From contig NZ_CP132542.1 in the NCBI RefSeq assembly GCF_030845175.1, positions 3,321,501-3,385,500 on the forward strand: DNA of 64,000 nucleotides, given 5' to 3'. The position numbers and the translations under genes were made by a program. A model generated the notes under the pieces. It had not been told where the DNA came from and did not search any database. It was given only the letters and a program-made list of their open reading frames with translations. This DNA comes from Coralliovum pocilloporae (lineage in GTDB: Bacteria; Pseudomonadota; Alphaproteobacteria; Rhizobiales; Cohaesibacteraceae). Within the stretch, counting starts at the first letter, position 1. Each line of letters starts with the position of its first letter. Of this stretch, positions 9,433 through 17,754 are shown one piece after another.

Positions 9433-10653
9433 ATGGCGACCAATACCGATGACATGCTGCACGTGATGGAATGGCATAATGGCGACAAGGATTACTCGCC
9501 ATTTTCCGATGGTGAAATGAACCGTCGACAGAACGATGTCCGCAAATGGATGTCAGAGAACGACGTCGATGCCTGTCTTTTCACCTCCTATCACTGCATC
9601 AACTATTACTCAGGCTGGCTCTACTGCTATTTTGGTCGCAAATACGGCATGGTGATCACCGAGAAGGATGCCACCACCATTTCCGCCGGTATTGATGGTG
9701 GCCAGCCATGGCGCCGCAGTCACGGTTCAAACATTACCTACAGTGACTGGCGCAAGGACAACTTTTTCACCGCTGTCAGAAACCTCGTCGGCAATGCCAA
9801 ACGCATCGGTATTGAGTTCGACCATGTATCGCTCGACTATCGCGACCAGATTGCTGCGGCTCTTCCCGGTGTTGAGCTGGTCGATGTCGGGCAGCCATCC
9901 ATGTGGATGCGCACGATCAAATCACAGGAAGAACTGGTCCTTATCCGCGAAGGTGCCCGTATCTGTGATCTCGGCGGTGAAGCTGTCGCTGCTGCCGTAA
10001 ACGCCGGTGTTGCCGAACACGAGGTTGCCATCGCCTCGACCAATGCAATGATCCGGGAAATCGCCAGATCCTTTCCGTTCGTTGAACTGATGGATACCTG
10101 GACCTGGTTTCAGTCGGGTATCAATACAGACGGCGCGCATAATCCGGTGACAAACAAGATTGTCCAGTCAGGTGACATCCTGTCGCTGAACTGCTTCCCG
10201 ATGATCTTCGGTTATTACACAGCACTTGAACGGACCCTGTTCTGTGAATCAGCCACGGATGTAGAACTGGATCTCTGGGAAAAGAATGTTGCGGTTCATC
10301 GGCGGGGTCTGGAACTGATCAAACCGGGTGCACGGTGTTCCGACATTGCTTCAGAACTGAACGAGATGTACCGGGAGTGGGACCTGCTGAAATACCGTTC
10401 CTTCGGCTATGGTCACAGCTTCGGCGTTCTGTCTCACTACTATGGCCGGGAGGCCGGTGTGGAACTGCGTGAGGATATTCACACGATTCTCGAACCTGGA
10501 ATGGTCGTGTCCATGGAGCCGATGATCATGATTCCGGAGGGCCAGGCCGGGGCAGGAGGGTACCGCGAACACGATATCCTGATCGTTCATGAAGACAATG
10601 CGGAAAATATTACCAAGTTCCCGTTCGGTCCAGAATACAACATAATCGGCTGA
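9433..10653 (+). CDS. Creatinase (creatine amidinohydrolase)
   Basis: M24-fold ('pita bread') hydrolase that splits creatine into sarcosine and urea. The protein has 406 residues, the usual length. It resembles Pseudomonas creatinase along its whole length as I recall that sequence: FTSYHCINYYSGWLYCYFGR, IDGGQPWRR, DTWTWFQSGINTDGAHNPVT, LSNCFPMI-type stretch, FGYGHSFG, SHYYGREAGVELREDI and EPGMVVSMEPMIM. The active-site histidine of the family (His232 in P. putida) is H236 here, in GAHNPVT. No metal-binding set of M24 aminopeptidases is apparent, as expected for creatinase. A terminator follows the gene. A four-gene ABC transporter lies downstream and a LysR gene diverges upstream. Confidence 0.93.
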   Translation: MATNTDDMLHVMEWHNGDKDYSPFSDGEMNRRQNDVRKWMSENDVDACLFTSYHCINYYSGWLYCYFGRKYGMVITEKDATTISAGIDGGQPWRRSHGSNITYSDWRKDNFFTAVRNLVGNAKRIGIEFDHVSLDYRDQIAAALPGVELVDVGQPSMWMRTIKSQEELVLIREGARICDLGGEAVAAAVNAGVAEHEVAIASTNAMIREIARSFPFVELMDTWTWFQSGINTDGAHNPVTNKIVQSGDILSLNCFPMIFGYYTALERTLFCESATDVELDLWEKNVAVHRRGLELIKPGARCSDIASELNEMYREWDLLKYRSFGYGHSFGVLSHYYGREAGVELREDIHTILEPGMVVSMEPMIMIPEGQAGAGGYREHDILIVHEDNAENITKFPFGPEYNIIG

Positions 10654-10659
10654 AATCCG

Positions 10660-10700
10660 GGCCTGAACAGACCACATTAACTGTTCAGGCCTTTTCTTTT
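10660..10700 (+). terminator. Rho-independent terminator after creatinase
   Basis: GGCCTGAACAG (10660-10670) pairs perfectly with CTGTTCAGGCC (10681-10691), with a ten-base loop, followed by TTTTCTTTT. It separates the creatinase transcript from the ABC transporter operon. Confidence 0.93.
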
Positions 10701-10904
10701 CTCACAAGGTGGCCAAGGGGTGTTGAAAAGTGATCAAAAACTGTGTTGAATGCCCCAACAAGATAACAAATAACGATAAGAGGCTGAAAGCACGTCAAAA
10801 ACACGGGACCTTCAAAACCATATAGATCTCGTAAGAATTAATTGTTTTGGCCGCAAACAAATCACAAAAGATCAGGCCAAACACGTGGGAGGTAATGCAC
10901 AAGT

Positions 10905-11999
10905 ATGACCGGCACTCAGCCGAATAATGATGCTATCGTTCGCTTTGAAAACGTTCAGAAAAGCTACGATGGCGAGATTCTCGTCGTAAAGAACCTCAAT
11001 CTTGATGTCGCACGCGGGGAATTCCTTACAATGCTGGGCCCTTCCGGGTCGGGCAAAACCACCTGCCTCATGATGGTCGCCGGTTTTGAAACCGCTACAC
11101 ATGGCGAGATCGTTCTCAACGGACGTCCCATCAACAACGTGCCTCCACATAAACGTGGCATCGGCATGGTCTTCCAGAACTACGCACTGTTCCCTCACAT
11201 GTCTGTCGGTGAAAACCTTGCTTTCCCGCTTCAGGTCCGTGGGATGTCAAAAGCTGATACCGAGCAGAAGGTAAAGCGCGCGCTGGAGATGGTGCAGCTG
11301 GGCGATTTCGTTGGTCGTCGTCCGACACAGCTTTCCGGTGGTCAGCAGCAGCGCGTAGCGCTTGCCCGTGCTCTCGTTTTCGAACCGGAACTGGTTCTGA
11401 TGGATGAGCCGCTCGGCGCGCTCGACAAGCAGCTTCGTGAACACATGCAGTATGAGATCAAACATCTGCACGAAAATCTGGGCATCAGCGTTATCTACGT
11501 AACCCACGATCAGAGCGAAGCGTTGACCATGTCCAATCGCGTTGCTGTGTTTAACGATGGCATTATTCAGCAACTTGCACCGCCTGATGATCTCTACGAA
11601 CGTCCGGAAAACTCGTTCGTGGCGCAGTTCATCGGCGAGAACAATACGCTGCGGGGCAAAGTGGAAAGCGTTGACGGTAATCAGGCCAATGTGGTTCTGG
11701 AAACCGGCCAAAAGGTTGCAGCTCTGGCTGTCAACTGCGGCGGAGTGGGTGAAACCACCCAGCTTTCAATTCGTCCGGAACGGGTTGTGATTGGCGACGA
11801 CGCTGATCAGAACACCCTGTCCGGAACGGTCGTCGAGCTGATTTATCTCGGTGATCATATTCGTTGCCGGATGGAGGTAGCCGGGAACGAAGAGTTTGTC
11901 GTCAAGGTTCCAAACAATCACGCTCACACCGTCTTGAATGTCGGTCAGGAGACCAAGATTGGTTGGTTCACTGAGGACTGCAGGGCACTGGACGGATAA
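10905..11999 (+). CDS. ABC transporter ATP-binding protein, spermidine/putrescine (PotA) type
   Basis: Cytoplasmic ATPase that powers the transporter encoded downstream. The protein has 364 residues: an ABC domain with Walker A at about 45-52 (GPSGSGKT), signature LSGGQQQR, Walker B LVLMDEPLGALD and switch histidine in VTHDQ, then a C-terminal TOBE domain (about 280-360). GGGAGG lies about ten bases before the ATG. The gene order ATPase, binding protein, permease, permease matches polyamine-type importers. Two short hairpins lie in the 77-bp gap before the binding-protein gene. The substrate cannot be read from this subunit. Confidence 0.94.
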   Translation: MTGTQPNNDAIVRFENVQKSYDGEILVVKNLNLDVARGEFLTMLGPSGSGKTTCLMMVAGFETATHGEIVLNGRPINNVPPHKRGIGMVFQNYALFPHMSVGENLAFPLQVRGMSKADTEQKVKRALEMVQLGDFVGRRPTQLSGGQQQRVALARALVFEPELVLMDEPLGALDKQLREHMQYEIKHLHENLGISVIYVTHDQSEALTMSNRVAVFNDGIIQQLAPPDDLYERPENSFVAQFIGENNTLRGKVESVDGNQANVVLETGQKVAALAVNCGGVGETTQLSIRPERVVIGDDADQNTLSGTVVELIYLGDHIRCRMEVAGNEEFVVKVPNNHAHTVLNVGQETKIGWFTEDCRALDG

Positions 12000-12011
12000 A
12001 ATCCGTCCAGC

Positions 12012-12054
12012 GATCCGCATGCCCGAAGCGGATCCAAATCCCGAAAAAATCGGG
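12012..12054 (+). other. Two tandem intergenic hairpins upstream of the binding-protein gene
   Basis: GATCCGC (12012-12018) pairs with GCGGATC (12028-12034), and CCCGA (12040-12044) pairs with TCGGG (12050-12054). There is no following T-run. They lie between the ATPase gene and the binding-protein gene and may act as RNA processing or stability elements. Confidence 0.4.
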
Positions 12055-12076
12055 TTCATTCATAAGGGAGAGAGTA

Positions 12077-13177
12077 ATGAAGCTCACCAAACTTGTAGCC
12101 GGAACAGCCGTTGCCGCACTGATGGCATCGACTGCAATGGCAGAAGACATGACGATTGTGTCCTGGGGCGGGGCATATTCCAAATCACAGCTGAAGGCTT
12201 ATCACGAGCCTTACATGGCGAAAAATTCTGGCGTGAACATCATCAATGATGAAAGCTCCGCTGAAGCCGTGGCCAAGTTGCGCGCCATGACAGAAGCTGG
12301 CAACGTCACATGGGATGTGGTCGATGTTGTTGCATCTGACGCCATCCGTCTGTGCGATGAAGGCCTGGCGCTTGAAATCAATCCGGACAAGGATCTGGCC
12401 AAGGCTCCGGACGGTTCATCCGCTGCGGACGACTTCGGTGATCTGCTTGTTTCATCCTGCTTCATTCCTCAGATCGTTTACTCAACCACATTTGGTTACC
12501 GGTCTGACGTTGCAGCATGGAATGGCAAAGAGCCACAGGATGTCTGCGCAGTCTTCGATGTTGAAAACTTCCCGGGCAAGCGTTCCCTTGAGAAGCGCCC
12601 GATCAACAACATGGAATGGGCACTGCTCTGTGACGGCGTCGAAAAAGACAAAATCTACGACGTTCTGTCCACAGATGAAGGTGTAGATCGCGCCCTCGCC
12701 AAACTCGGCTCCATCAAGGACCATGTCGTATGGTGGTCTGCTGGTGCTGAAACACCACAGCGTCTGGCTGACGGCGAAGTCGTAATCGGCTCCACCTATA
12801 ACGGTCGTCTGTTTGCTCTCATCGAAGAGCAGAAGCAGCCGGTTAAAATGCTCTGGGACGCACAGGTATTCGACCTTGACGGCTGGATCATCCCGGCTGG
12901 TCTGTCTGAAGAGCGCAAGAAGCGTGCACTGGATTACATCCACTTCGCAACCGACACCCAGCGTCTTGCTGACCAGGCCAAGTACATTTCCTATGGCCCG
13001 GCCCGTAAGTCGTCTGCACCGCTTGTCGGCAAGCACGCTGACCTCGGCATCGAAATGGCACCACATATGCCAACCGATCCGAACAACTCCAAGAACACCT
13101 TCCTCTATAACTACGAGTGGTGGGCGGACAACCGTGACGATCTGGATGCAAAATTCCAGGCTTGGCTGTCCAAGTAA
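12077..13177 (+). CDS. ABC transporter periplasmic substrate-binding protein, PotD-like
   Basis: Periplasmic solute receptor of the polyamine-type transporter family. The protein has 366 residues. A clear signal peptide has a basic start (MKLTKL), a hydrophobic core, and a likely cleavage site after AMA at residue 22. The mature protein begins with the family's TIVSWGGAYSKSQ. GGGAGAGAG lies before the ATG. Relatives bind spermidine, putrescine or other small cationic or quaternary amines. The creatinase gene just upstream makes creatine or another guanidino compound a possible ligand, but this is an inference. A strong hairpin follows the stop, as often seen when the binding protein is made in excess over the membrane subunits. 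Confidence 0.93.
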   Translation: MKLTKLVAGTAVAALMASTAMAEDMTIVSWGGAYSKSQLKAYHEPYMAKNSGVNIINDESSAEAVAKLRAMTEAGNVTWDVVDVVASDAIRLCDEGLALEINPDKDLAKAPDGSSAADDFGDLLVSSCFIPQIVYSTTFGYRSDVAAWNGKEPQDVCAVFDVENFPGKRSLEKRPINNMEWALLCDGVEKDKIYDVLSTDEGVDRALAKLGSIKDHVVWWSAGAETPQRLADGEVVIGSTYNGRLFALIEEQKQPVKMLWDAQVFDLDGWIIPAGLSEERKKRALDYIHFATDTQRLADQAKYISYGPARKSSAPLVGKHADLGIEMAPHMPTDPNNSKNTFLYNYEWWADNRDDLDAKFQAWLSK

Positions 13178-13219
13178 GTCTTGATCAAGACGAGAGAGAA
13201 GGGCGGTTTCGCCCTTCTC
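13178..13219 (+). other. Palindrome and strong hairpin after the binding-protein gene
   Basis: GTCTTGATCAAGAC (13178-13191) is a perfect 14-bp palindrome just past the stop codon. Next to it, GAGAAGGGCG (13196-13205) pairs with CGCCCTTCTC (13210-13219), a 10-bp stem with a GTTT loop. No T-run follows, so this is more likely an mRNA-stabilising element or attenuator than a full terminator. Confidence 0.6.
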
Positions 13220-13253
13220 ACCCCAATAAGAAACTCCACCTTACGAGGATCGG

Positions 13254-14519
13254 ATGACAGATACGGCAACGCCTGACGGGCCGATGCTCGCCGCAGATGG
13301 CACACCTCTCAAAGCAAGTCTGGCCCGCGCTCTCAGACGAGAAAAGCTGCGCGCCCTTATGCTGATTGCTCCGCTGCTGGTTTTTGTTGCAGTGACCTTT
13401 ATCGCTCCAATCGGCAATATGCTGGTGCGATCAGTTGATAACTCCATTGTCCCGGAAACTCTGCCGGAAACCGTTGTCGCGATCCAGAAATGGGATCCGC
13501 TGTCTGGTGAATTGCCAGATGAATCTGTTTTCGCCGCCATGATTGCTGACCTGAAGGTCGCATCAAAGGCAAAGACGCACACACGCGTCGGCTCCCGGCT
13601 GAACTATGAACAGCCAGGCATTGCCAGCCTGTTCCGCAAGACCGGTCGTAGGGTCAAGAAATTTGACGACAGCAACGCAAAGGATCAGTTGCTGAAAGCC
13701 GATAAGAAATGGGGCAATATCGAGGTCTGGCAGACCATCCATCGCTTCTCCGGAGAATACACATCCGGCTATTTCCTCGCCGCTGCTGATGCGGAAAAAA
13801 CAGCGGAAGGTGTCCAGTTCCTCGATGAGGATGATCAGATTTACCTTTATCTGTTTGGCCGGACGCTTTTCCTGTCCATCACGATTACGGTAACCTGCCT
13901 TCTGCTCGGCTACCCGATCGCCTGGATTCTGGCCAATCTGCCGCTGAGAACATCCAACCTCTTGATGATTCTGGTCTTATTGCCGTTCTGGACCTCACTG
14001 CTCGTGCGGACCTCCGCCTGGATTGTTCTTCTCCAGCAGCAGGGTGTGATCAACAACACACTGGTCTGGCTTGGCGTGCTTGATGATCAGAACCGGCTTG
14101 AAATGATGTTTAACCAGACCGGTACGATCATCGCGATGACGCATATTCTGCTGCCATTCATGATCCTGCCGCTCTACTCCGTGATGAAATCGATTCCACC
14201 CCATTATGTCCGCGCTGCCAAATCTCTCGGTGCAACGGACTGGGTGGCCTTCTGGAGAGTCTATTTCCCTCAGACCGTACCGGGAATCGGAGCGGGTGCG
14301 ATCCTCGTATTCATTCTGGCCATCGGCTACTACATCACACCGGAACTGGTTGGCGGAACATCGGGTATCTTTATCTCGAACCGGATTGCCTATCACATTT
14401 CCTCATCCCTGAACTGGGGACTGGGCGCAGCACTTGGCTTGATCCTGCTGGTTGCTGTTCTGATCCTCTACGCCGCTTACGACAAGATCGTTGGCATCGA
14501 TAACGTGAAACTGGGATAG
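13254..14519 (+). CDS. ABC transporter permease, PotB type with long periplasmic insert
   Basis: Inner-membrane permease subunit of 421 residues. The first membrane helix is at about 36-58. A hydrophilic stretch of roughly 135 residues (about 60-200) precedes the remaining five helices. The EAA loop that docks the ATPase is visible as AAKSLGATDWVAFWRVYFPQ. The long insert makes it larger than classical PotB (about 275-310 residues); such inserts occur in several alphaproteobacterial relatives. ACGAGGATCGG precedes the ATG. The next permease gene starts four bases after its stop. Confidence 0.92.
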   Translation: MTDTATPDGPMLAADGTPLKASLARALRREKLRALMLIAPLLVFVAVTFIAPIGNMLVRSVDNSIVPETLPETVVAIQKWDPLSGELPDESVFAAMIADLKVASKAKTHTRVGSRLNYEQPGIASLFRKTGRRVKKFDDSNAKDQLLKADKKWGNIEVWQTIHRFSGEYTSGYFLAAADAEKTAEGVQFLDEDDQIYLYLFGRTLFLSITITVTCLLLGYPIAWILANLPLRTSNLLMILVLLPFWTSLLVRTSAWIVLLQQQGVINNTLVWLGVLDDQNRLEMMFNQTGTIIAMTHILLPFMILPLYSVMKSIPPHYVRAAKSLGATDWVAFWRVYFPQTVPGIGAGAILVFILAIGYYITPELVGGTSGIFISNRIAYHISSSLNWGLGAALGLILLVAVLILYAAYDKIVGIDNVKLG

Positions 14520-14523
14520 AATC

Positions 14524-15378
14524 ATGTCTGGGCTTCCTCCATATGCATCGACAGGACAGCGCGTCTGGTACTACACGTTCCGTGTTATCTGTGCTTTCCT
14601 GTTCATCTTTCTCATCACACCAATCCTGATCATCCTGCCGCTCAGCTTCAATGCGGAAGACTTCTTTACCTTCACGCAGAAGATGCTGACGCTGGATCCG
14701 GAGGGGTATTCTCTCAAACACTACAATGACTTCTTCACGAATTCCGACTGGCAGCGTGCCATGTGGAATTCGCTGAAGATTGCGCCTCAGGCTGCTATTT
14801 TGTCGACCGTACTCGGCACATTGGCTGCCATTGGCCTCTCGCAAAGCCATGTGCCTTTCAAAGGGCCCATCATGGCCATTCTGATCTCGCCAATGATCGT
14901 GCCCCTGATCATCTCTGCGACTGGCATGTTCTTCTTCTACTCATCCATCGGCCTGCAGGGTACGCAGGTGGGCGTGGTTCTCGCCCATGCGGTGCTGGGG
15001 ACGCCATTTGTGGTGATCACGGTGACGGCAACCCTGGTCGGTTTTGACCGCTCTCTGGTCCGTGCCGCGGCCAATATGGGGGCAGGGCCTGTCAGAACCT
15101 TCTTCAAGGTTCAGATGCCGCTGATTCTGCCGGGTGTGATTTCAGGTGGTCTGTTTGCCTTCATCACCTCATTCGATGAAGTGGTGGTGGTGCTGTTTGT
15201 CGGTTCTGCCGGCAGCAAGACCCTGCCATGGCAGATGTTTACCGGGCTGCGTGAGCAGATTTCACCAACGATCCTGGCGGTGGCGACCATCATGGTCACC
15301 CTGTCCATCATCCTGCTGACCACGCTTGAAGTTCTCAGACGCCGGTCAGAACGCCTCCGCGGGTTATCCCCAAGTTAG
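14524..15378 (+). CDS. ABC transporter permease, PotC type
   Basis: Second inner-membrane permease of the polyamine-type importer. The protein has 284 residues with six predicted helices and the EAA loop AAANMGAGPVRTFFKVQMPL. Length and motif are normal for the family. It is the last gene of the operon; an intrinsic terminator lies 24 bases after the stop. Confidence 0.93.
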   Translation: MSGLPPYASTGQRVWYYTFRVICAFLFIFLITPILIILPLSFNAEDFFTFTQKMLTLDPEGYSLKHYNDFFTNSDWQRAMWNSLKIAPQAAILSTVLGTLAAIGLSQSHVPFKGPIMAILISPMIVPLIISATGMFFFYSSIGLQGTQVGVVLAHAVLGTPFVVITVTATLVGFDRSLVRAAANMGAGPVRTFFKVQMPLILPGVISGGLFAFITSFDEVVVVLFVGSAGSKTLPWQMFTGLREQISPTILAVATIMVTLSIILLTTLEVLRRRSERLRGLSPS

Positions 15379-15402
15379 GCGATTATCAAAGCACCATTTA
15401 AA

Positions 15403-15427
15403 AGCCGCCGATTTCGGCGGCTTTTTT
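15403..15427 (+). terminator. Rho-independent terminator after the ABC transporter operon
   Basis: AGCCGCCG (15403-15410) pairs with CGGCGGCT (15415-15422) with a four-base loop, followed by a run of six T. It closes the transporter operon. Confidence 0.93.
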
Positions 15428-15559
15428 CGTTTCATAAGCGTCTTGAGTAGCTTACACGGCTATGAAATTGAGATCAGATCTTCCGAGTGGTGGAAAACTA
15501 TCGATTTCCTGGTTGACGAGACCGGCAGAAGAAACTAAACAAACGCTCACACGGCGCGG

Positions 15560-15635
15560 GTGCCCTTAGCTCAGCCGGTAGAGCAACTGACTTTTAATCA
15601 GTAGGTCGAAGGTTCGAACCCTTCAGGGCACACCA
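15560..15635 (+). tRNA. tRNA-Lys (anticodon UUU)
   Basis: A 76-base cloverleaf. The acceptor GTGCCCT (15560-15566) pairs with AGGGCAC (15625-15631). The D-arm is GCTC...GAGC. The anticodon stem ACTGA/TCAGT holds the loop CTTTTAA, giving anticodon TTT. The T-arm is GAAGG-TTCGAAC-CCTTC. The discriminator A and a genome-encoded CCA follow. Confidence 0.97.
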
Positions 15636-15701
15636 TCCCTCCCTTAAAAATTCAAGCACGTTTGGTAATGCGTCAGCGCTCGGCCATATGCTTACCTGCG
15701 C

Positions 15702-16604
15702 TCAACGACGTTTGGGAAATGTCGCCAGAATAACTCCGCCCATCACCAGGCAGATACCAATAGCATGGTAGGTCTCGAAGGTTTCTCCCAGAAACAGAAC
15801 GGCCATTAAAATGCCGTAGGGCGGCAGCAGATACATAAAAATGCCCGTGGTCGACGGTCCCACCACCTTGACGCCAATCTGGAAGGTCAGAAAGGCGAGA
15901 ATGGATGATATGGCGACAATGCCAGCCAGCAACAGCCAGGCTGTCCCGTTTGTCGGCAAGGCAGCGGTATAGACCAGCTCCATCGCCATAAATGGTGCAA
16001 GGGTGACGAATCCGGCAAGGCAGACTGCCACAAACAGTGGCACGGTCGGAATATTCTGCAGACCATCACGCTTGAGAACAAGCGAGTACAAAGCCCAGGA
16101 CAAGGCCGTCAGCACAAAAAAGAGGTCTCCTGCATTGAATTGCAGGGCGAGGAGGCGGGCGAACTCTCCATTGAGGACAATATAAAAGACACCCAGCAGC
16201 CCAAGGACAATCCCGATGACCTCGCGAACAGATATGGCACGCCCCCGCAAGAGCCAATCCAGCAACAGGATCATCACGGGAGAGGCTGTATAGATCAGGG
16301 TACCATTTGTGGCGGTCGTATAGCGCAGGGCGTAGTAGACAATCGCGCCACAGATCCACATACCCAGAAAGCCGCCAAAAAGCAGCCAGGGCCACTGAGC
16401 CTTTAGCTGATCCCTGTTTGCCTGAAACCAGGGCCAGGCAAGAGGCAGCAGGACAAGACCGGTTATACCCCATCTGAGCGCGGCCAATGTCCACGGCTCG
16501 AAATAGGTGACCGCAACACGACCGAAAATCACATTACTTGAGAAAAACAGCGGCATAAGGACCAGAAGCCCATAGACACGCCAGCCGGACGCGGTGAAAG
16601 ACAT
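15702..16604 (-). CDS. EamA-family (DMT) membrane transporter
   Basis: Ten-helix drug/metabolite transporter, probably an exporter of small metabolites. The protein has 300 residues from the ATG at 16604 (MSFTASGW); a TTG at 16628 would add eight residues. It consists of two tandem EamA repeats (about 10-140 and 155-295), each with five hydrophobic helices; typical stretches are FSSNVIFGRVAV, LAALRWGITGLVLLPLA and the second-repeat GIFMYLLPPYGILMAVLFLGE. The substrate is unknown. It stands alone between tRNA-Lys and a SPOR-like gene, on the opposite strand to glmU. Confidence 0.9.
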   Translation of the reverse strand: MSFTASGWRVYGLLVLMPLFFSSNVIFGRVAVTYFEPWTLAALRWGITGLVLLPLAWPWFQANRDQLKAQWPWLLFGGFLGMWICGAIVYYALRYTTATNGTLIYTASPVMILLLDWLLRGRAISVREVIGIVLGLLGVFYIVLNGEFARLLALQFNAGDLFFVLTALSWALYSLVLKRDGLQNIPTVPLFVAVCLAGFVTLAPFMAMELVYTAALPTNGTAWLLLAGIVAISSILAFLTFQIGVKVVGPSTTGIFMYLLPPYGILMAVLFLGETFETYHAIGICLVMGGVILATFPKRR

Positions 16605-16652
16605 GGAAAACTCGGTGGATCTGAACAAAAGACAGACGGCTAGGAAGCCGCG

Positions 16653-17537
16653 TTACTCGCTGTCTGTCAACCCGGCTGTTCTGGTGCCCTTCAGAGCCTG
16701 GCCATGATAGATGGTGGCCGCACAGGTCAGGCCTTCCTGACGCAGTCGGGCACAGACGGTCGCAGCGGTTACAGCATTGCGGAACGGTCCGGCAAGAAGC
16801 CGCAGACTAAGGCGGCTATCTGTATCTTTTAATGCTGCACGAGGGGCAAGGTCCTCAAGCGGCGCCAGTTTCCGTTCAGATAATCGCTTCCACTCGTGCT
16901 CAAGAGAGGCCAGAGACGAGAAACCACCCAGATCAACGGCAAACTGTGATCGCCCGGCAATCACATCGTTGTCTGGAAGGTCATTCGTGCCACTTGATGC
17001 CCCGGGAATGGATGCCGCATCAACGGTTTCAGGCGGATTGATCGGAAATGGCAGCTCTTTCGAAACAACATCTGCCTGCTCGCCACGGCCGGACGTCGCA
17101 CGTGGCAACCGGTCTGTTGTTGCGAGGTTATTTGATGTTTCAGCAGTCGGCGTCCTTGAGATCGAACCCGTAACTTCGCCCACAAGAGATTCGAGCCGCG
17201 CAATCCGCTGGTTGAGAACCGTATTCTGCTGCCGGAGAGATGCACTTGTCCGTCTGAAGGCTGCGATTTCACGTTTCATCTGTGCCGCCTGCTTCTCAAG
17301 TGCTGAAATCACATTTGAGGAATCAGTCGGGATGGACCCGGTCTGGATCGTATCAACAAGACCATCGGGAGGAATCTGGACAACAACCCGCTCGAGCGGA
17401 ACAGAACGGACAAAGGTCTGATAAGCGCCAAAGGCAGCTACAAGAGAAAGGCCAGCGGCAAGCGTCCATCCGGTCACAACAAAACCAGACAGATTTGCAG
17501 GTTGGCTGTCATCCCTGCGTCTGTTTGATTGCGCCAT
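16653..17537 (-). CDS. Membrane-anchored SPOR-like envelope protein (hypothetical)
   Basis: Predicted inner-membrane protein of 294 residues. One N-terminal membrane helix lies at about 20-42. A coiled-coil segment follows at about 85-120 (rich in Q, R and L around LEKQAAQMKREIAAFRR), then a low-complexity linker. A C-terminal domain of about 80 residues begins FAVDLGGFSSLASLEHEWKR and ends with AVTAATVCARLRQEGLTC, resembling a SPOR (peptidoglycan-binding) fold. ATG at 17537 is preferred to a GTG at 17552 because GAAGG lies eight bases upstream. A cell-division or envelope role is inferred from the SPOR-like domain. Confidence 0.75.
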   Translation of the reverse strand: MAQSNRRRDDSQPANLSGFVVTGWTLAAGLSLVAAFGAYQTFVRSVPLERVVVQIPPDGLVDTIQTGSIPTDSSNVISALEKQAAQMKREIAAFRRTSASLRQQNTVLNQRIARLESLVGEVTGSISRTPTAETSNNLATTDRLPRATSGRGEQADVVSKELPFPINPPETVDAASIPGASSGTNDLPDNDVIAGRSQFAVDLGGFSSLASLEHEWKRLSERKLAPLEDLAPRAALKDTDSRLSLRLLAGPFRNAVTAATVCARLRQEGLTCAATIYHGQALKGTRTAGLTDSE

Positions 17538-17754
17538 CCTGTTCGCCTTCACACTTTGCGATTCTCATTGAACTTAGAATAGAGAATGCAAAGGCATCTA
17601 TTAAGGTCCAATTAACGATAAATCGAACTTTTGACGCCCAGTGCATTCTTTTCTGTCATCACCAATATGAAAGGATCACTTGATCTGAAACCGCTTTCGG
17701 GCCAATGAAAACCCAGCATCAAGGCCCAACACCATGGCAAGGGAACGCTCTCAC

